This document shows positions 22,837 to 30,909 of a stretch of 64,000 nt of DNA, in pieces; within the stretch, counting starts at the first letter, position 1, and every line of letters begins with the position of its first letter. A model generated the notes under the pieces. The model saw nothing but the letters and a program-made list of their open reading frames with translations, ran no database searches and was not told where the DNA came from. The DNA comes from Anaerolineales bacterium. Its GTDB lineage: Bacteria > Chloroflexota > Anaerolineae > Anaerolineales > Villigracilaceae. The stretch is from NCBI GenBank assembly GCA_030834895.1, contig JAUQXA010000010.1, positions 124,001-188,000 on the forward strand, given 5' to 3'. Both the position numbers and the translations under genes were made by a program.

Positions 22837-25758
22837 TCAAGGGGTTTGTGGGGGTAGAAAGAATTCGGGTTCGATTGGTAGATTGGGGCAAACTGCCTGA
22901 TATGGTAGTGCAGTGCCAATATACCGTTTCCATTCAGCGCGGGTGAGGTTACGCGTTACACGTGTGCATGCGTCAGCAATTAAATCTTCGGGACGATATA
23001 TCCATACACGAGCAGTACCATCGGCACTTCCTGAGACTACGTACCTCCCATCGGGGCTGAAGGCAACAGAGTTCACAAAGCTATTATGCGTCATGCGGGC
23101 AATCTCCTCCCCTGTGGCAGATTCCCAGATGCGGACGGTATTATCTTTACCTCCTGAAGCCACATATTTTCCATCGGGGCTGAAGACCGCAGAGTTCACC
23201 CAGCCGTCGTGTGTTACGCGTCCAATTTCTTTGCCTGTAGTTGTTTCCCACATGCGAGCAGTACCATCCCAACTTCCGGAGACCACATAGTTGCCATCAG
23301 GGCTGAAGGCAACAGAGACTACGCTATCATCATGAGTCATGCGGGCGATTTCTTTGCCTGTGGTCGTTTTCCACACGCGGGCAGTATGCTCCCAATCCCC
23401 TTCCCCTGAAGCCACATATCTGCCGTCCGGGCTGACGACAACAGAGTTCACGCCCCCATCATGTGTCATGCGCGCAACTTCTTTTCCGGTGTCGATTTCC
23501 CAAACACGGACAGTCTTATCATAACTTCCCGAAACCACAAAATTACCATCCGGGCTGAAAGTGACAGAGGATATACTGTCATCGTGTGTCATGCGTGCAA
23601 TTTCTTTTCCAGTAAAAGACTCCCATACGCGGACAGTATTATCATAACCTCCCGAAACCACATACCTGCCATCAGGACTAAAGGCGACAGCAATTAGGCT
23701 GCCATCATGTTTTGTGCGTGCAATTTCTTTTCCGGTGCCAACTTCCCACACGCGAGCAGTACCGTCCCAACTTCCTGAGACCACATATTGCCCATCAGGG
23801 CTGAATGCAACAGAGACCACGTTATCATTATGAGCCATGCTGGCGATTTCTTTGCTTGTGGCGGTCTCCCATACGCTGGCAGTCGTTCCGCCGCCTGAGA
23901 CAATATATTTGCCGTTCGGGCTGAATGCAACAGAGTTCACTTGATTATCATGGGTCATGCGAGCAATTTCTTTTTCAGTATAAAAATTCCACATGCGCGA
24001 AGAACCTGAAATGCAAAAGGAACCATTAAGAGCGTACTGGTCGCATCCTCCCGAAACAACATACTTTCCATCTGGACTGAAGGTGGCAAAAGTTATACTG
24101 CCATCGTGCATCATGCGTGCAATTTCTTTTCCAGTAATTGTCTCCCACACGCGGGCAGTGTAGTCGCTACTTCCCGAGACTACATACCTGCCATTCGGGC
24201 TGAAGGCAACAGAAATTACCCCCCAATCATGCGTCATGCGTGCAATTTCTTTTCCCGTATCAACCTCCCATACGCGCGCGGTATTATCATAACTTCCCGA
24301 AACCACATACTTGCCATCGGGGCTAAAGGCAACGGAGTTCACACCTCCATCATGTGTCATGCGTGCGACTTCTTTTCCTGTGTCAAATTCCCACACATGA
24401 ACGGTACCATCATCACCTCCCCAGAGCAAATACTTATTATCGGGGCTAAAGGCAACGGAGGATATACCACCATCATGAGTCGTACGAGCAACTTCTATGC
24501 CAGTGGCGGCTTCCCATACGCTGGCAGTTGTACCGCCGCCTGATGCAATATACCTGCCGTTAGGATTGAAGGCGAGAGAGTCCACACTATTGTCGTGAGT
24601 CATGCGAGCAATTTCTCTGCCTGTAGCAGTTTCCCAAATGCGGACAGCTGTACCGCTGCTTGAGGCAATGTGCTTGCCGTCCGGGCTGAAGACGATAGAG
24701 GATACGCTATTATCATGGGTCATGCGAGAAATTTCTTTTTTTGTATCCAGCTCCCATACTCGAGTAACACCCTGAGTGCATGACCGGTTAGAATCTCTTT
24801 GGCCGCACCCTCCCCAGGCTACATACTTGCCATCCGGGCTGAATGCAAAGGTTGCATTATCACTGTATGTCATACGGGCAATTGGACGTGCCAACGTATT
24901 ATCCTGTAAAATTTGCGCAGATGCACCCGTTGGGAACATGTGCATGGATTGGATTGCCAATAGTACAGCGACTTGTTGTTTAGAATCTTTGTAGCTAAAA
25001 ATTATTTGCGCCTGTGCGGATAATTGACGGGCGAGAACAATATCTGCGTTTGCTTGCGCGGTAGCCGCATTGTCATCCGCAAGAATTTTTTGATTAAATG
25101 CAAATAATGAAAGTAATGCCAAAGCCACTATTACAATCACTCCAACCGTGAAAATAGTATTCTTTGTTCTGCTCTCGCGTCTCCTGCTTTCCAGAGCATA
25201 TTGTCTCTGTATATTTGTTGGTTGGGGATCTTTCTTTTCCAACATTGCGAGTTTTTGCTCGGCTTCTTGTAATTCTCTGCCTCGTAAAAGGCGGCTGTGA
25301 TCTTTACGCCGTCTCCACTCCAGAGCCTTTACCTGTAAATTCGTATGATATTTCAACCATTCATAGTCAGTATGGATTGTTTCACGTATTTGTTTGATTG
25401 CGGCATTGAAATCATCCTGATCGCCACGACAGTATATCCAGTTGCGCTTTGAGATTTCAGGATGAATAATCTTTAAATCTGTGTTGCGAAGGACGATGGG
25501 GAGAATGCGTTTTCCATTCTCAACTGAATGATTAATTTCCTTGTTGCACATTTCAGACGCAACTGAATCAGGGCTGATCAGGAAAAGGAAAGCGTCCGCT
25601 GCTTCAATTCCCTGATAGATTTCCTGTTCCCAGTCCTCGCCCTTGGGAATACTCTTCCAGTCAATCCAGGTGTCCAGTTTCTGCGTTGCCAGAGTATCGA
25701 CAATTTTCTGAGCAAAGGCAATATCTTTGCGGGAGTAGGAGATGAAGATGTGAGACAT
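22837..25758 (-). CDS. TIR domain - transmembrane - WD40 repeat protein
   Basis: 973 residues. An N-terminal TIR domain (1-130) starts MSHIFISYSRKD and keeps the catalytic glutamate E74 in the SEMCNKE motif, so NAD+ cleavage is plausible. A charged, helical stretch (about 130-195) leads to one membrane helix (200-222), then a spacer and fifteen WD40 repeats (about 285-920) with the consensus KEIARMTHD-x2-V-x-SVAFSPDGKYVVSG. Fifteen repeats could form two seven-bladed propellers. The end (TRVTRNLTRAEWKRYIG, CPNLP) is shared by many WD40 sensor proteins. A 41-codon gene for a glycine-rich peptide lies 14 bp upstream. Sensor-effector of a conflict or cell-death system is the best inference. Confidence 0.85.
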   Translation of the reverse strand: MSHIFISYSRKDIAFAQKIVDTLATQKLDTWIDWKSIPKGEDWEQEIYQGIEAADAFLFLISPDSVASEMCNKEINHSVENGKRILPIVLRNTDLKIIHPEISKRNWIYCRGDQDDFNAAIKQIRETIHTDYEWLKYHTNLQVKALEWRRRKDHSRLLRGRELQEAEQKLAMLEKKDPQPTNIQRQYALESRRRESRTKNTIFTVGVIVIVALALLSLFAFNQKILADDNAATAQANADIVLARQLSAQAQIIFSYKDSKQQVAVLLAIQSMHMFPTGASAQILQDNTLARPIARMTYSDNATFAFSPDGKYVAWGGCGQRDSNRSCTQGVTRVWELDTKKEISRMTHDNSVSSIVFSPDGKHIASSSGTAVRIWETATGREIARMTHDNSVDSLAFNPNGRYIASGGGTTASVWEAATGIEVARTTHDGGISSVAFSPDNKYLLWGGDDGTVHVWEFDTGKEVARMTHDGGVNSVAFSPDGKYVVSGSYDNTARVWEVDTGKEIARMTHDWGVISVAFSPNGRYVVSGSSDYTARVWETITGKEIARMMHDGSITFATFSPDGKYVVSGGCDQYALNGSFCISGSSRMWNFYTEKEIARMTHDNQVNSVAFSPNGKYIVSGGGTTASVWETATSKEIASMAHNDNVVSVAFSPDGQYVVSGSWDGTARVWEVGTGKEIARTKHDGSLIAVAFSPDGRYVVSGGYDNTVRVWESFTGKEIARMTHDDSISSVTFSPDGNFVVSGSYDKTVRVWEIDTGKEVARMTHDGGVNSVVVSPDGRYVASGEGDWEHTARVWKTTTGKEIARMTHDDSVVSVAFSPDGNYVVSGSWDGTARMWETTTGKEIGRVTHDGWVNSAVFSPDGKYVASGGKDNTVRIWESATGEEIARMTHNSFVNSVAFSPDGRYVVSGSADGTARVWIYRPEDLIADACTRVTRNLTRAEWKRYIGTALPYQAVCPNLPIEPEFFLPPQTP

Positions 25759-25772
25759 ATTCTCTTGATCCG

Positions 25773-25898
25773 TTACAGTTGGTTAGTATTCCCGCCGATG
25801 GAAATCCCCCCGCTGGCAAGCCCTCCCTTGAGCAGGTTTATTTCCTCTACCGGTGCTGTTCCGTTGAGAAGGTTTTGAAGCGCTTGGGTTTTGTCCAT
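25773..25898 (-). CDS. Short glycine-rich peptide gene upstream of the TIR-WD40 gene (effector-associated type)
   Basis: A 41-codon gene, ATG at 25896-25898, with ribosome site GTGGAG seven bases upstream and a TAA at 25773-25775, 14 bp before the TIR gene start. The peptide has a helix-like N-terminus (MDKTQALQNLLNG), an acidic turn (TAPVEEINLL) and a glycine-rich end (KGGLASGGISIGGNTNQL). The form 'LLxGxxxxEExxLLxxGLxSGGISIGGN' recalls short effector-associated or amyloid-type signalling segments found before STAND, TIR and caspase-like proteins; this is pattern memory, not a search result. It may recruit or nucleate the TIR-WD40 protein. Confidence 0.55.
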   Translation of the reverse strand: MDKTQALQNLLNGTAPVEEINLLKGGLASGGISIGGNTNQL

Positions 25899-25933
25899 AG
25901 TAGCTCCACTTATTGCCCGATTTCGTTTCACAC

Positions 25934-25962
25934 AGTGTATGCCAATTCAAGCAGGCGGACAA
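25934..25962 (-). promoter_or_regulatory. Promoter of the short peptide - TIR-WD40 operon
   Basis: On the minus strand TTGTCC (25962-25957) and TACACT (25939-25934) are separated by 17 bp, a sigma-70-like arrangement. The start site would be near 25927, giving a leader of about 29 nt with the ribosome site. Confidence 0.5.
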
Positions 25963-25984
25963 GGGTGAAAATCGCGAACTCCGT

Positions 25985-25997
25985 TATAATCCGTCCC
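25985..25997 (+). promoter_or_regulatory. Leaderless promoter of the pseudouridine synthase gene
   Basis: A perfect TATAAT (25985-25990) lies seven bases before the ATG at 25998. No ribosome site exists between them, so transcription probably starts at the start codon. Confidence 0.6.
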
Positions 25998-26822
25998 ATG
26001 GAAGAACGCTTACAAAAACTACTCGCCCATGCTGGTTATGGTTCCCGCCGCGCCTGTGAGGAATTCATCGTTGCGGGACGTGTCCGCGTCAATGGTCAGA
26101 TTGCCACGCTTGGACAGAAGGCTGACCTTTCCGTGGATAAAGTCACATTGGATGGCAAGGCTTTGCCCAAAGCCGAAGCATTGACCTACATCGCTCTCTA
26201 CAAGCCGCGCAATGTGCTTTCCGCCGCCGAGGGACAGGATGAACGTCAGACCGTTCGCGATTTGATTCCGCTCGAAGGACATTTGTATCCCGTTGGTCGG
26301 CTGGACTATGACTCCGAAGGCTTGATCCTGATGACCAACGACGGCGATTTGACCAACAAGTTGACCCACCCAAAGTTTGGTCATGAAAAGGAATATCGCG
26401 TTTTAATTGCCCGACGTCCCGATGAAAAACAACTGGAAACCTGGCGGCGCGGCGTGGTGCTGGAAGACGGCGACAAGACTGCTCCCGCTGATGTCAGTTT
26501 TCTGTCTACAGCGGGGAAGGGCGCGTGGATTCGCGTAGTGATGGGTGAGGGAAAGAAACGTCAGATCCGGGAGGTGGGCAGGTTGTTGGGATTGCCTGTG
26601 GTGAAGATCATCCGCCTGCGAATTGGCACGCTGAGACTGGGACATCTTAAACCGCGTGAATGGCGGCATTTGACATCGGAGGAAGTTGCAGAGTTAAAGG
26701 GAGAAGCGAAAACGTTCACGCCAATGAAAAGGACTGCCAGAAAGCCTTTGAATCCCAAAGATAAGCCCAAGAGACCGCTCCCCAAAAGAACGGACAAACC
26801 TTCCAGAAAGCCTTCTCCTTGA
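25998..26822 (+). CDS. rluB: rRNA pseudouridine synthase, RsuA/RluB family
   Basis: 274 residues from the ATG at 25998; an upstream in-frame extension runs through the divergent promoter region and is rejected. An S4 RNA-binding domain comes first (MEERLQKLLAHAGYGSRRAC ... VNGQ), then the catalytic domain with D103 in PVGRLDYDSEGLILMTND. The C-terminal GEGKKRQIREVGRLLGLPV motif is also typical. A lysine/arginine/proline-rich tail of about 45 residues ends the protein and may add RNA affinity. It isomerises uridine in rRNA; RluB (U2605 of 23S) is the usual member of this type. Confidence 0.88.
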   Translation: MEERLQKLLAHAGYGSRRACEEFIVAGRVRVNGQIATLGQKADLSVDKVTLDGKALPKAEALTYIALYKPRNVLSAAEGQDERQTVRDLIPLEGHLYPVGRLDYDSEGLILMTNDGDLTNKLTHPKFGHEKEYRVLIARRPDEKQLETWRRGVVLEDGDKTAPADVSFLSTAGKGAWIRVVMGEGKKRQIREVGRLLGLPVVKIIRLRIGTLRLGHLKPREWRHLTSEEVAELKGEAKTFTPMKRTARKPLNPKDKPKRPLPKRTDKPSRKPSP

Positions 26823-26825
26823 ATT

Positions 26826-26860
26826 AAAAAAACGCTGACTTTCAACAGTCAGCGTTTTTT
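26826..26860. terminator. Bidirectional terminator between rluB and the first CBS gene
   Basis: AACGCTGACT (26831-26840) pairs with AGTCAGCGTT (26847-26856), with A-run before and T-run after. It is nearly identical in stem to the two terminators at 27613 and 28377. Confidence 0.85.
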
Positions 26861-26871
26861 GTTGCCGCATT

Positions 26872-27507
26872 TTAGCGGACGTCCAATATCTTCTTCACTT
26901 CCTTGCCTAAAATTTTCTTGATGTCGTCCTTCTTGACGCCGGTCACTTTGAAGGTGATCACAGTCAGGCTGGGGTCGGGTCCTGCAAACGAGCCAAAGCC
27001 GAGGAAGTTTCCGCCAGCATCGCTGACCAACCTGGACACCTTGGCGATCTGTCCCGGCTTATCCTCCGTGAGCACGCTGACGCGGATGCCCTTTTCGCGC
27101 GCGCCCATCAGTTCCATGAAAACCTTGAACAGATCGGTTTCGGTGATCATCCCGACGATCTTGCCGGCTTTGGTGACGGGCATGCCGCCGATCTTGGCGT
27201 CCACCATGATGTGCGCCGCATCCTCGATGGGAGTGCCAACCTCGATGGTGATCACCTTTTTGGTCATAACCTGTTTGACGGTCACCTTGCTCATCAGGTA
27301 GTTCATTTCCCAAACGCTTAGCGTGCTGACGGGAGACGGAGACGCATTGAGCAGGTCGGTCTCGGAAATGATTCCAACCATTTTGCCGTCCTTCATGACC
27401 GGCGCGCGGCGGATCTGATTTTTTCTGAACAAAGCCAGCGCCGCAGGGACCGACATCTCAGGCGGGACGGAAATAACTTTATGAGACATTCTTTCATCTA
27501 CCAGCAT
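26872..27507 (-). CDS. CBS-pair and ACT domain protein, paralogue 1
   Basis: 211 residues. The first CBS motif (about 5-60) includes MSHKVISVPPEM and APVMKDGKMVGIISETDLL; the second (about 78-135) has VMTKKVITIEVGTPIEDAA and GGMPVTKAGKIVGMITETDLF. An ACT-like regulatory domain occupies about 138-211. AcuB-type proteins of this design bind adenine nucleotides or related ligands and act as cytoplasmic sensors. Start has ribosome site GGAGG five bases away. Two close paralogues of identical length lie upstream on the same strand, each with its own promoter and terminator. Confidence 0.82.
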   Translation of the reverse strand: MLVDERMSHKVISVPPEMSVPAALALFRKNQIRRAPVMKDGKMVGIISETDLLNASPSPVSTLSVWEMNYLMSKVTVKQVMTKKVITIEVGTPIEDAAHIMVDAKIGGMPVTKAGKIVGMITETDLFKVFMELMGAREKGIRVSVLTEDKPGQIAKVSRLVSDAGGNFLGFGSFAGPDPSLTVITFKVTGVKKDDIKKILGKEVKKILDVR

Positions 27508-27556
27508 TTTTGCCTCCGAATGGGTTGGGTTGAAAATGTCAAATTATTACCTGCAC

Positions 27557-27562
27557 ATTATA
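27557..27562 (-). promoter_or_regulatory. Promoter of CBS-ACT paralogue 1
   Basis: TATAAT on the minus strand within ACACGTATAATGTGCA, flanked by an imperfect palindrome. The leader from here to the start (about 45 nt) is very similar to those of the other two paralogues. Confidence 0.55.
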
Positions 27563-27612
27563 CGTGTGTTTTGCAAATTTTGGATTGCCCTGACTATCAT
27601 GCCAATTCAAAT

Positions 27613-27645
27613 AAAAAACGCCGACCGGCGAAGGTCAGCGTTTTT
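27613..27645 (-). terminator. Terminator after CBS-ACT paralogue 2
   Basis: On the minus strand AAAAACGCTGACC pairs with GGTCGGCGTTTT (one wobble or mismatch), followed by T residues; it lies 15 bp after the stop codon. Confidence 0.75.
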
Positions 27646-27659
27646 GGCTGAAATCGTTG

Positions 27660-28295
27660 TTATCGGATATCCACAAGCTTCTTGCCTGTTTTTTCCAGGG
27701 CAGCCTTGACTGCTTCCTTCTTGATGCCCAGGACTTTGAATGTGACGCCCCATTTGCCCACTTCCGGTCCCGCGTACATACCAACTGCAATAATGTTGCC
27801 GCCTGCTTCCGCGATAGACTTGGATACTTTTGCAATTTCGCCCACCTTATCCTCGATCAGGATGGTGGCGCGCACGCCTTTTTCACGCGCTCCTATCATT
27901 TCGAGCAGGACCTTGAACAAATCGGTGGCGCTGATCATTCCGACGATCTTACCTTTGCGCGTAACGGGCATCCCACCAATTTTAAAATCAGCCATGATGC
28001 GTGCCGCCTCTTCGATGGGGGTGTCAACCTCTATGGTTTTCACCTTTTTAGTCATCACGTGTCTGACGGTCACTTTGCTCAGCAGGGAATTTATTTCCCA
28101 GACGCTTAGCGTGGTTGCCACGGATGGGGATGCGTTGAGCAGGTCTGAATCAGAAACGATGCCAACCATTTTGCCGTTTTTGATCACCGGCGCGCGCCGG
28201 ATGTTCTCCTTTTTGAACATTGTCAGCGCATCGTGCACAGGCATTTCTGGCGCGACTGAAATTACTGGATGGGACATTCTTTCGCCAACTAACAT
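27660..28295 (-). CDS. CBS-pair and ACT domain protein, paralogue 2
   Basis: 211 residues from the ATG at 28293-28295, which has the ribosome site GGAGG; a longer frame begins upstream of that site and is unlikely. Domain order equals paralogue 1: CBS (MSHPVISVAPEMPVHDALT; APVIKNGKMVGIVSDSDLL), CBS (VMTKKVKTIEVDTPIEEAA; GGMPVTRKGKIVGMISATDLF), then ACT-like (about 138-211). The ACT part diverges most (GMYAGPEVGKWGVTF), so the three genes may sense different ligands with a common output. Flanked by its own promoter and terminator. Confidence 0.82.
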   Translation of the reverse strand: MLVGERMSHPVISVAPEMPVHDALTMFKKENIRRAPVIKNGKMVGIVSDSDLLNASPSVATTLSVWEINSLLSKVTVRHVMTKKVKTIEVDTPIEEAARIMADFKIGGMPVTRKGKIVGMISATDLFKVLLEMIGAREKGVRATILIEDKVGEIAKVSKSIAEAGGNIIAVGMYAGPEVGKWGVTFKVLGIKKEAVKAALEKTGKKLVDIR

Positions 28296-28344
28296 ATTTA
28301 CCTCCGAATGGGTTGGGTTGAAAACGTGCGATTTTGACATGCAT

Positions 28345-28350
28345 ATTATA
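28345..28350 (-). promoter_or_regulatory. Promoter of CBS-ACT paralogue 2
   Basis: TATAAT on the minus strand within TGCACGTATAATATGCATGT; TGCA on both sides makes a small palindrome over the -10 box that could be an operator. Confidence 0.55.
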
Positions 28351-28376
28351 CGTGCATACTTCGGGAAAAATCAAAT

Positions 28377-28411
28377 GAAAAACGCTGACCGTCAAAGATC
28401 AGCGTTTTTTT
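28377..28411 (-). terminator. Terminator after CBS-ACT paralogue 3
   Basis: On the minus strand AACGCTGATC pairs with the distal GGTCAGCGTT (wobble allowed), followed by a T-rich run, 16 bp after the stop codon of the gene. Confidence 0.75.
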
Positions 28412-28426
28412 GTTCTTGATCCGCTT

Positions 28427-29062
28427 TTATCGGATATCTATGAACTTCTTGACCGCCTTTTCCAAAACCTTTTTTATGTCGCCCTTCTTAATGCCGGCTA
28501 CCTTGAATGTGATCAGTTTGGTGCTGACATCCGGTCCCGCAAACACGCCGAATGAGATGAAGTTGCCGCCCGCATCGGTGACCGCCTTGGAAAGTTTCAA
28601 CAGTTGACCCGGCTTGTCCTCCGCCACCGCGCTGACGCGGACGCCTTTTTCGCGCGCGCCCATCAATTCAAGGAAGATCTTGAACAAGTCGGTTTCTGTG
28701 ATCATCCCCACGACCTTGCCTGCGCGGGTGACGGGCATGCCGCCGATTTTGGCATCTGCCATGATGCGCGCCGCCTCTTCGATGGGGGTGTCCACGTCAA
28801 TAGTCCTGACCTTTTTGGTCATTACCTGTTTTACGGTCACCTTGCTTACCAGGTAGTTTACCTCCCAAATGCTTAATGTGGTGGCAAGGGAAGGGGATGC
28901 ATTGAGCAGGTTGCTCTCGGAAACGATGCCTACCAGTTTGCCGTCCTTGACAACTGGCGCGCGGCTGATGTGTTCCTTTTTGAACATTGCCAGCGCTTCG
29001 TGAACTGGCATATCTGGATTAACTGAAATAACCGGTTGGGACATTCTTGAGCCTACAAACAT
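28427..29062 (-). CDS. CBS-pair and ACT domain protein, paralogue 3
   Basis: 211 residues, start with ribosome site GGAGG. CBS motifs: MSQPVISVNPDMPVHEALA with APVVKDGKLVGIVSESNLL, and VMTKKVRTIDVDTPIEEAA with GGMPVTRAGKVVGMITETDLF. The ACT-like domain (about 138-211) contains GGNFISFGVFAGPDVST, close to paralogue 1. It is probably the most upstream copy of a triplication. No enzyme or channel gene that these domains could regulate is adjacent, so they are likely free-standing sensors. Confidence 0.82.
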   Translation of the reverse strand: MFVGSRMSQPVISVNPDMPVHEALAMFKKEHISRAPVVKDGKLVGIVSESNLLNASPSLATTLSIWEVNYLVSKVTVKQVMTKKVRTIDVDTPIEEAARIMADAKIGGMPVTRAGKVVGMITETDLFKIFLELMGAREKGVRVSAVAEDKPGQLLKLSKAVTDAGGNFISFGVFAGPDVSTKLITFKVAGIKKGDIKKVLEKAVKKFIDIR

Positions 29063-29116
29063 TTTGCCTCCAATGTGTTATGTTGAAAATATGAAACGGA
29101 AAGTTTTTACATGCAT

Positions 29117-29122
29117 ATTATA
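29117..29122 (-). promoter_or_regulatory. Promoter of CBS-ACT paralogue 3
   Basis: TATAAT on the minus strand within ACACGTATAATATGCATGT, matching the promoters of paralogues 1 and 2 base for base over about 14 positions. Confidence 0.55.
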
Positions 29123-29178
29123 CGTGTATTTTGAAAAATTTGGACTGATAAAGGTCAAATTATGTCCCAGATAAATAT

Positions 29179-29511
29179 CTACCCGGGTGCCAACTGTATC
29201 TTATATTTTGTTATATTGTTTTCTGTAGATATTAATTTCAACAAATCATTTACCATTTGATCCCTTTCTATTATCTGTTCCATCATTGAAGGGAAGCTGC
29301 GAATAAATATTGGTTCTGCAAGTGTGAACTCGCCGATCTGTTTGCTGTCTTTGTGCCACTTAATATAGTTGGGATGTACTAATAAAATATCGGCATGATC
29401 GCGAACCGCACGATGAATTATGAGATAAGTTGTCGTAAGAGGTTCGTTTATCTCGTCGCGTTCAAAAATATCGGTGCCGCATTTCTGAAGGTAATCCATG
29501 ACGTTTTTCAT
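29179..29511 (-). CDS. Hypothetical protein, AT-rich
   Basis: 110 residues, not recognised. The predicted protein is soluble, rich in Ile and charged residues, with no signal or membrane segment (MKNVMDYLQKCGTDIFERD; DILLVHPNYIKWHKD). Base composition is clearly more AT-rich than its neighbours, which suggests recent acquisition. A TATAGT box lies three bases before the ATG, too close for a normal leader, and there is no good ribosome site. It follows the dipeptidase gene by 20 bp on the same strand. Could be a horizontally acquired small gene or a spurious frame. Confidence 0.45.
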   Translation of the reverse strand: MKNVMDYLQKCGTDIFERDEINEPLTTTYLIIHRAVRDHADILLVHPNYIKWHKDSKQIGEFTLAEPIFIRSFPSMMEQIIERDQMVNDLLKLISTENNITKYKIQLAPG

Positions 29512-29531
29512 GGGACTATAAAAACTCCGCT

Positions 29532-30890
29532 TTATTTCGCAAACTCTTTGATCACCCGCGCCATGTGTTTGGCGTGTTTGAGGTACAAGTCAATACGGAT
29601 GTTTTCATTGGGCGCGTGGGCTTTGGTGTCAGGATAGCCGTGGCCCATCGTCGCAACGGGCAGACCCAGATCGTGGACAAAGGGATGGTTGGGACCCGAA
29701 CCGCCGATCATGGGGACAACCTGCATCGGCTGGCTGTAGATCTCCGTAGAGGTGCCCACCACGATTTTGATGAACGGGTCATCGGGATCCGTGCGGGCGG
29801 CGGGTTCGCCTCCCCAGTAATGGATTTTCACATCGCCGAAACCCTGCGCATCGAGATGGGCGCGGAGTTTCTTCAAGATGTCATCGGGCTTCTGGTTCGG
29901 CACGAGACGAAAATCCACCTTGGCGGATGCGCTGGCAGGCTGGACGGTTTTTTGTCCCACGCCCTGATAGCCGCTTGTCAAACCGCAGATGGTGCAGGTG
30001 GGCGTGAAGACTTCCTCCACCTTAAGGTCGGTGCCGCCTGTCAGCCCCTTGATGAATCCCTTCGCGTTGTAGCGCTGTTTGTATTCGTCGGCAAAGTCCG
30101 GGAGTTTGTCCATCAACTCGCGGTCGCGGGCAGACGGTGGAACCACGTCATCGTAGAAGCCGGGGATGAGGATGTGTTCATCCGCGCCTTTGAGACTGTT
30201 CAACGCCCAGGTCAATCGCCACGCCGCGTTGGGCAGGATGCTTCCGCCCAGGCCTGAGTGCACATCCGTGCCGAGGGACTCCACCGACAGCTCGACGTAG
30301 CAAATGCCACGCAAGCCGAGATATTGCATCGGCACGTCGCGATGATCCACGCCGCCAAATTCCCAGATACAGGCGTCGGCTTTGAGCTTATCGAGATTAT
30401 TGGTGATGAATTCGTGCAGGTGTTCGCTCGAGGTCTCTTCTTCGCCCTCGATGATGAACTTGATATTGCAAGGTAGTTCGCCGTCTTCGTCGAGGATCGC
30501 ATCAATGGCAAAGAGCCGCGCTGTGAGATGACTCTTATCATCGCTGACTCCACGCCCATACATCTTCCCGTTGCGGATCTCTGGCTCGAAGGGTGGCGAC
30601 TCCCACAACTCCAGCGGCTCGGGCGGCTGGACGTCATAGTGGTTGTAGATAAGCAAGGTCTTGTTGCTTTTGCCTTTGTGCTCAGCAAAGACCACCGGAG
30701 CGCCGTCTGTCACCATGACCTCCGCTTTGAAGCCGCGCTTTTCCAACATACCCTTGACCAGTTGGGCGCATTCCTTCAATCCTAAATTTTGCGCGCTGAT
30801 GCTAGGTTGCTTGACATAGGTCGAAAGTTCGGCAAGATTTTGGTCGAGGTTTTTATCGAGATAGGAATCGATTTTTTGATAGTTGCTCAT
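29532..30890 (-). CDS. M20 family dipeptidase / peptidase
   Basis: 452 residues from the ATG at 30888-30890, which has an excellent ribosome site (AAAAAGGAGC). The metal ligands are H84 and D86 (YNHYDVQPP), a bridging acidic residue at D118 (GRGVSDDKSH), the catalytic EGEEETSS motif near 150, and a late histidine (MGHGYPDTKAHAPNENI). A lid/dimerisation domain occupies about 190-340. This is the cytoplasmic carnosinase/PepV-like M20 branch that hydrolyses dipeptides or N-acyl amino acids. A palindromic repeat lies just upstream of the ribosome site. Confidence 0.87.
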   Translation of the reverse strand: MSNYQKIDSYLDKNLDQNLAELSTYVKQPSISAQNLGLKECAQLVKGMLEKRGFKAEVMVTDGAPVVFAEHKGKSNKTLLIYNHYDVQPPEPLELWESPPFEPEIRNGKMYGRGVSDDKSHLTARLFAIDAILDEDGELPCNIKFIIEGEEETSSEHLHEFITNNLDKLKADACIWEFGGVDHRDVPMQYLGLRGICYVELSVESLGTDVHSGLGGSILPNAAWRLTWALNSLKGADEHILIPGFYDDVVPPSARDRELMDKLPDFADEYKQRYNAKGFIKGLTGGTDLKVEEVFTPTCTICGLTSGYQGVGQKTVQPASASAKVDFRLVPNQKPDDILKKLRAHLDAQGFGDVKIHYWGGEPAARTDPDDPFIKIVVGTSTEIYSQPMQVVPMIGGSGPNHPFVHDLGLPVATMGHGYPDTKAHAPNENIRIDLYLKHAKHMARVIKEFAK

Positions 30891-30909
30891 GGTTGCTCCT
30901 TTTTCCTGG

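Noticed and set aside
25779..25997. N-terminal extension of the pseudouridine synthase
   Set aside because: The family begins at the S4 domain (MEERLQK); the extension covers the divergent peptide gene and both promoters.
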